Positions 62,108-64,000 of a DNA stretch of 64,000 nucleotides are shown one piece after another (position 1 is the stretch's first letter; the number at the start of each line of letters is the position of its first letter). Source of the DNA: Candidatus Poribacteria bacterium (GTDB lineage: Bacteria > Poribacteria > WGA-4E > WGA-3G); the NCBI GenBank assembly GCA_028818705.1, contig JAPPNJ010000045.1, positions 27,946 to 91,945 on the forward strand, read 5' to 3'. The translations under genes were made by a program, and so were the position numbers. Below the pieces are notes generated by a model that was given only the letters and a program-made list of their open reading frames with translations, was not told the DNA's origin and did not search any database.

Positions 62108-64000
62108 TTACTTCCGAATCAGCATCTTCCGCGTTGCAGTGAAGTCACCTGCTGTGAGGGTATAGAAATAGATACCACTCGCAACAGACTCACCGACGTC
62201 ATTTTTCCCATCCCAATACGCCGCACGCCTGCGACTATGATAGGTACCCGCAGTTTGATGCCCTAATTCCAAAATCCGAACCAAGGCGCCATTTACGGCA
62301 TAGATACGCAAGGTGACATTCGCAGGTTCCGCGAGTTGATACGGGATCCACGTCTCTGGATTGAACGGATTGGGATAGTTGGGCAGCAGTGCAGTCTCCT
62401 CCGGAACCAGCAACGCTAAGAGGCTTTGCAGGTAAGCAATACCTTGTTGAAAAGTAATAGAGCCGTCGTCTTCAACCTGTGCCTGTTCTATCCACGTTTG
62501 TATCATCGCAGGATCCAGTCTGTCTATGCCCTCTATAGCAAGAATGGAAGGCGAGGCTGTCTCTGTTGATTCACCCATGTGTTGCGCCACAAGGATGAGA
62601 TCTAGAATGCTCACTTGACCATCTCTATTTATGTCAACTTTCGAGTTGGCAGGTGCTGTTTCACCCAAATGCTGTGCTACAAGAATCAGATCCAGAACGC
62701 TTATCTGTCCGTCGGCATTCCCATCCCAAGTCGGGCCGAACTCTACACTGATAACAAGAGGGCGCACGCCAGCAGGAATTACCTCACCAGTGACAGATCC
62801 AAGTTGAAAGTTCTGCAGGGTTAATTCGCTGTTTCCATCTACTTTCGCTGAGAAAGTTACCGATAGCAGCGTCCCTGCGCCACTCACACCACTTTTGGCA
62901 ATGCGTGCTGAACTCAAGCCTGTAATTGTCCCCGCAGTGTTATCAATTGAGCCCTTCTGAAAGAAGGTCGTTTCACCTCCTGTCTTCAAAAAATCACCCT
63001 CGTTCACTCCAACCACTTTAAGTACACGAGAGTCAAATGTTAAATCAAACTGCCACCCAGCTAAGCTTGTGACTTTTTCCGCATTGATACGGAGTGTGAA
63101 TGTATCGCCGACGCGAACACTCGTAGTGTCTGTCGAAAACGTTAAACCGGTGCCGGAGGATACTACCGTGTATTCCGTGTCAGGGGCAAACCCAAAGAAA
63201 CCAACGACCGCCGCGTGTTTTTTATGACCATTGTAGATCCCAACTAACAAAACATTTGGCCCCTGCTTTAGTGTGACCGGGAAGAAATGTCGATAATCAT
63301 TGCTCCACACCCCGTCGCTCCACACCTCCCAAGGTTGTTCGTAAAGAAACTTGCCGTTGAGCAAAACTCTTTCCGCGCCCCAACCCCCAGAGAACATGGT
63401 TGTCTGCTGTTCACGCGGCGCGTATAAGATAATGGAACCATAAATCATGTTCTCATCATATTTTCTTTCCATACCCACGGCGTTTAACACCGTGCCAATG
63501 TTGCCGCCCTCCACAAGCATAGGTGCAATTTTGCCTGATGTCCACACATTTTCGCCGACAGCATCTCCCTCTATTGCTCCATCTGTTGAAATCGCTAACT
63601 CTGTTACAGCACCGCCACTCGCTTGTGAAAGTAAATCCACTCCGTCATGAAAGCCCCCTCCCGGCACCAACACCCATAACCAGGGTCCCTCTATTTTGGG
63701 CCCACCCTGTCGGAAACCCGGATTGTTAAACCAATAAATTCTTGTATTCTCTTGTAACCCATCCAAGGGAGATATATCTAATATGTTGTTACGTTCAAGT
63801 CGCAGGTGTTTCAAGTTGGACAAACCTGCGAGGGCCGAGACATCCGATATCTTATTAGTGTGGAGTTGTAGGTCTTCAAGGTTTCTCAAAGATGCCAAAG
63901 GTGAAATGTTTGATATACGACGGTTGTCCTGTAAATCAAGCCTTTTCAAATTAATCAATCCTGATAGTGGTGAGATGTCCGATACGCCACTGCTAGCAAT
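62108..64000 (-). CDS. LRR-cohesin-dockerin surface protein with C-terminal sorting domain (partial)
   Basis: The frame is open to the right edge, so the N-terminus is missing; 630 residues are seen. The start is LRR of the internalin type (ISDVSALAGLSNLKHLRLERNN, 22-residue units). A lectin-like or enzyme-like middle follows (GPWLWVLVPGGGFHDG, FSGGWGAERVLLNGKFL), then a cohesin-like domain (VRVGDTFTLRINAEKV, WQFDLTFDSRVLKV). Next are two dockerin-like Ca loops (DGNADGQISVLDLI and DINRDGQVSILDLI), and a C-terminal FlgD-like/type IX-sorting-like domain (YPNPFNPETWIPYQL ... YFYTLTAGDFTATRKMLI). Cohesin and dockerin in one chain allow self-assembly of surface arrays. Probably secreted or anchored outside. 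Confidence 0.85.
   Translation of the reverse strand: MASSGVSDISPLSGLINLKRLDLQDNRRISNISPLASLRNLEDLQLHTNKISDVSALAGLSNLKHLRLERNNILDISPLDGLQENTRIYWFNNPGFRQGGPKIEGPWLWVLVPGGGFHDGVDLLSQASGGAVTELAISTDGAIEGDAVGENVWTSGKIAPMLVEGGNIGTVLNAVGMERKYDENMIYGSIILYAPREQQTTMFSGGWGAERVLLNGKFLYEQPWEVWSDGVWSNDYRHFFPVTLKQGPNVLLVGIYNGHKKHAAVVGFFGFAPDTEYTVVSSGTGLTFSTDTTSVRVGDTFTLRINAEKVTSLAGWQFDLTFDSRVLKVVGVNEGDFLKTGGETTFFQKGSIDNTAGTITGLSSARIAKSGVSGAGTLLSVTFSAKVDGNSELTLQNFQLGSVTGEVIPAGVRPLVISVEFGPTWDGNADGQISVLDLILVAQHLGETAPANSKVDINRDGQVSILDLILVAQHMGESTETASPSILAIEGIDRLDPAMIQTWIEQAQVEDDGSITFQQGIAYLQSLLALLVPEETALLPNYPNPFNPETWIPYQLAEPANVTLRIYAVNGALVRILELGHQTAGTYHSRRRAAYWDGKNDVGESVASGIYFYTLTAGDFTATRKMLIRK

Overview
Organism. 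The window is a moderate-GC bacterial chromosome segment without rRNA or tRNA genes. Its gene mix is typical of Candidatus Poribacteria and related planctomycete-like lineages: four phytanoyl-CoA-dioxygenase (PhyH) proteins, two formylglycine-type sulfatases, two Gfo/Idh/MocA dehydrogenases, ThuA, SMP-30, NIPSNAP, an ASPIC/UnbV protein, a DUF6785-type membrane protein, a bacterial-microcompartment pair, and a leucine-rich-repeat/cohesin/dockerin surface protein. The phylum assignment is inference; no marker gene settles it.

Layout. 1-9 kb: start of an Nramp-like transporter, thuA-like gene, fabV, an orphan antitoxin, RidA, a Zn-alcohol dehydrogenase + sulfatase operon, a PIN/DUF2281 toxin-antitoxin pair and a LamG lipoprotein-like gene. 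8.6-19 kb: PhyH, nucleoside phosphorylase, acetyltransferase and PhyH in one direction, then an ASPIC/UnbV protein, a dehydrogenase, mtaB and a convergent mutS. 19.5-31 kb: a defence island with a Type III-like restriction (Res) and methylation (Mod) pair. Between these lie a membrane coiled-coil protein, a DUF6602 nuclease-like protein and a HicB-like antitoxin. Divergent from mod are a truncated Clp-fold serine protease and a large PD-(D/E)xK-like protein of no recognised family. 31-41 kb: catabolic and accessory genes (NIPSNAP, sulfatase, PhyH, amidase, SMP-30, dehydrogenase, DUF6785). 41-47.5 kb: a lipoprotein split by an in-frame TGA, a tiny membrane protein, isocitrate dehydrogenase, a divergent citrate-synthase-like protein, and a microcompartment shell protein with its aldehyde dehydrogenase. 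47.5-64 kb: ligA, an endonuclease III relative, a TIM-barrel isomerase, a DUF1611 protein, a two-gene AAA ATPase + PD-(D/E)xK module, PhyH, a GIY-YIG-like protein, a BMP lipoprotein, a UvrD helicase with an inserted DnaQ-type exonuclease, a Uma2-family protein and the surface protein running off the right edge.

How it fits together. Two themes dominate. The first is scavenging of sponge/marine organic matter (sulfatases, oxidoreductases, PhyH oxygenases, amidase, nucleoside phosphorylase). The second is genome defence and DNA metabolism (Res/Mod, six proteins with PD-(D/E)xK- or GIY-YIG-like motifs, an SMC-like ATPase, MutS, LigA, UvrD-exonuclease, EndoIII).

Repeats. Intergenic space is crowded with short palindromic repeats of several families. 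One family occurs as pairs of hairpins spaced 49-50 bp apart (six pairs). Several copies sit inside about 150-250 bp elements bounded by terminal inverted repeats related to TAACCCAAGTTGC, resembling MITEs. Stems vary between copies while staying self-complementary, so the fold appears to be what is conserved.
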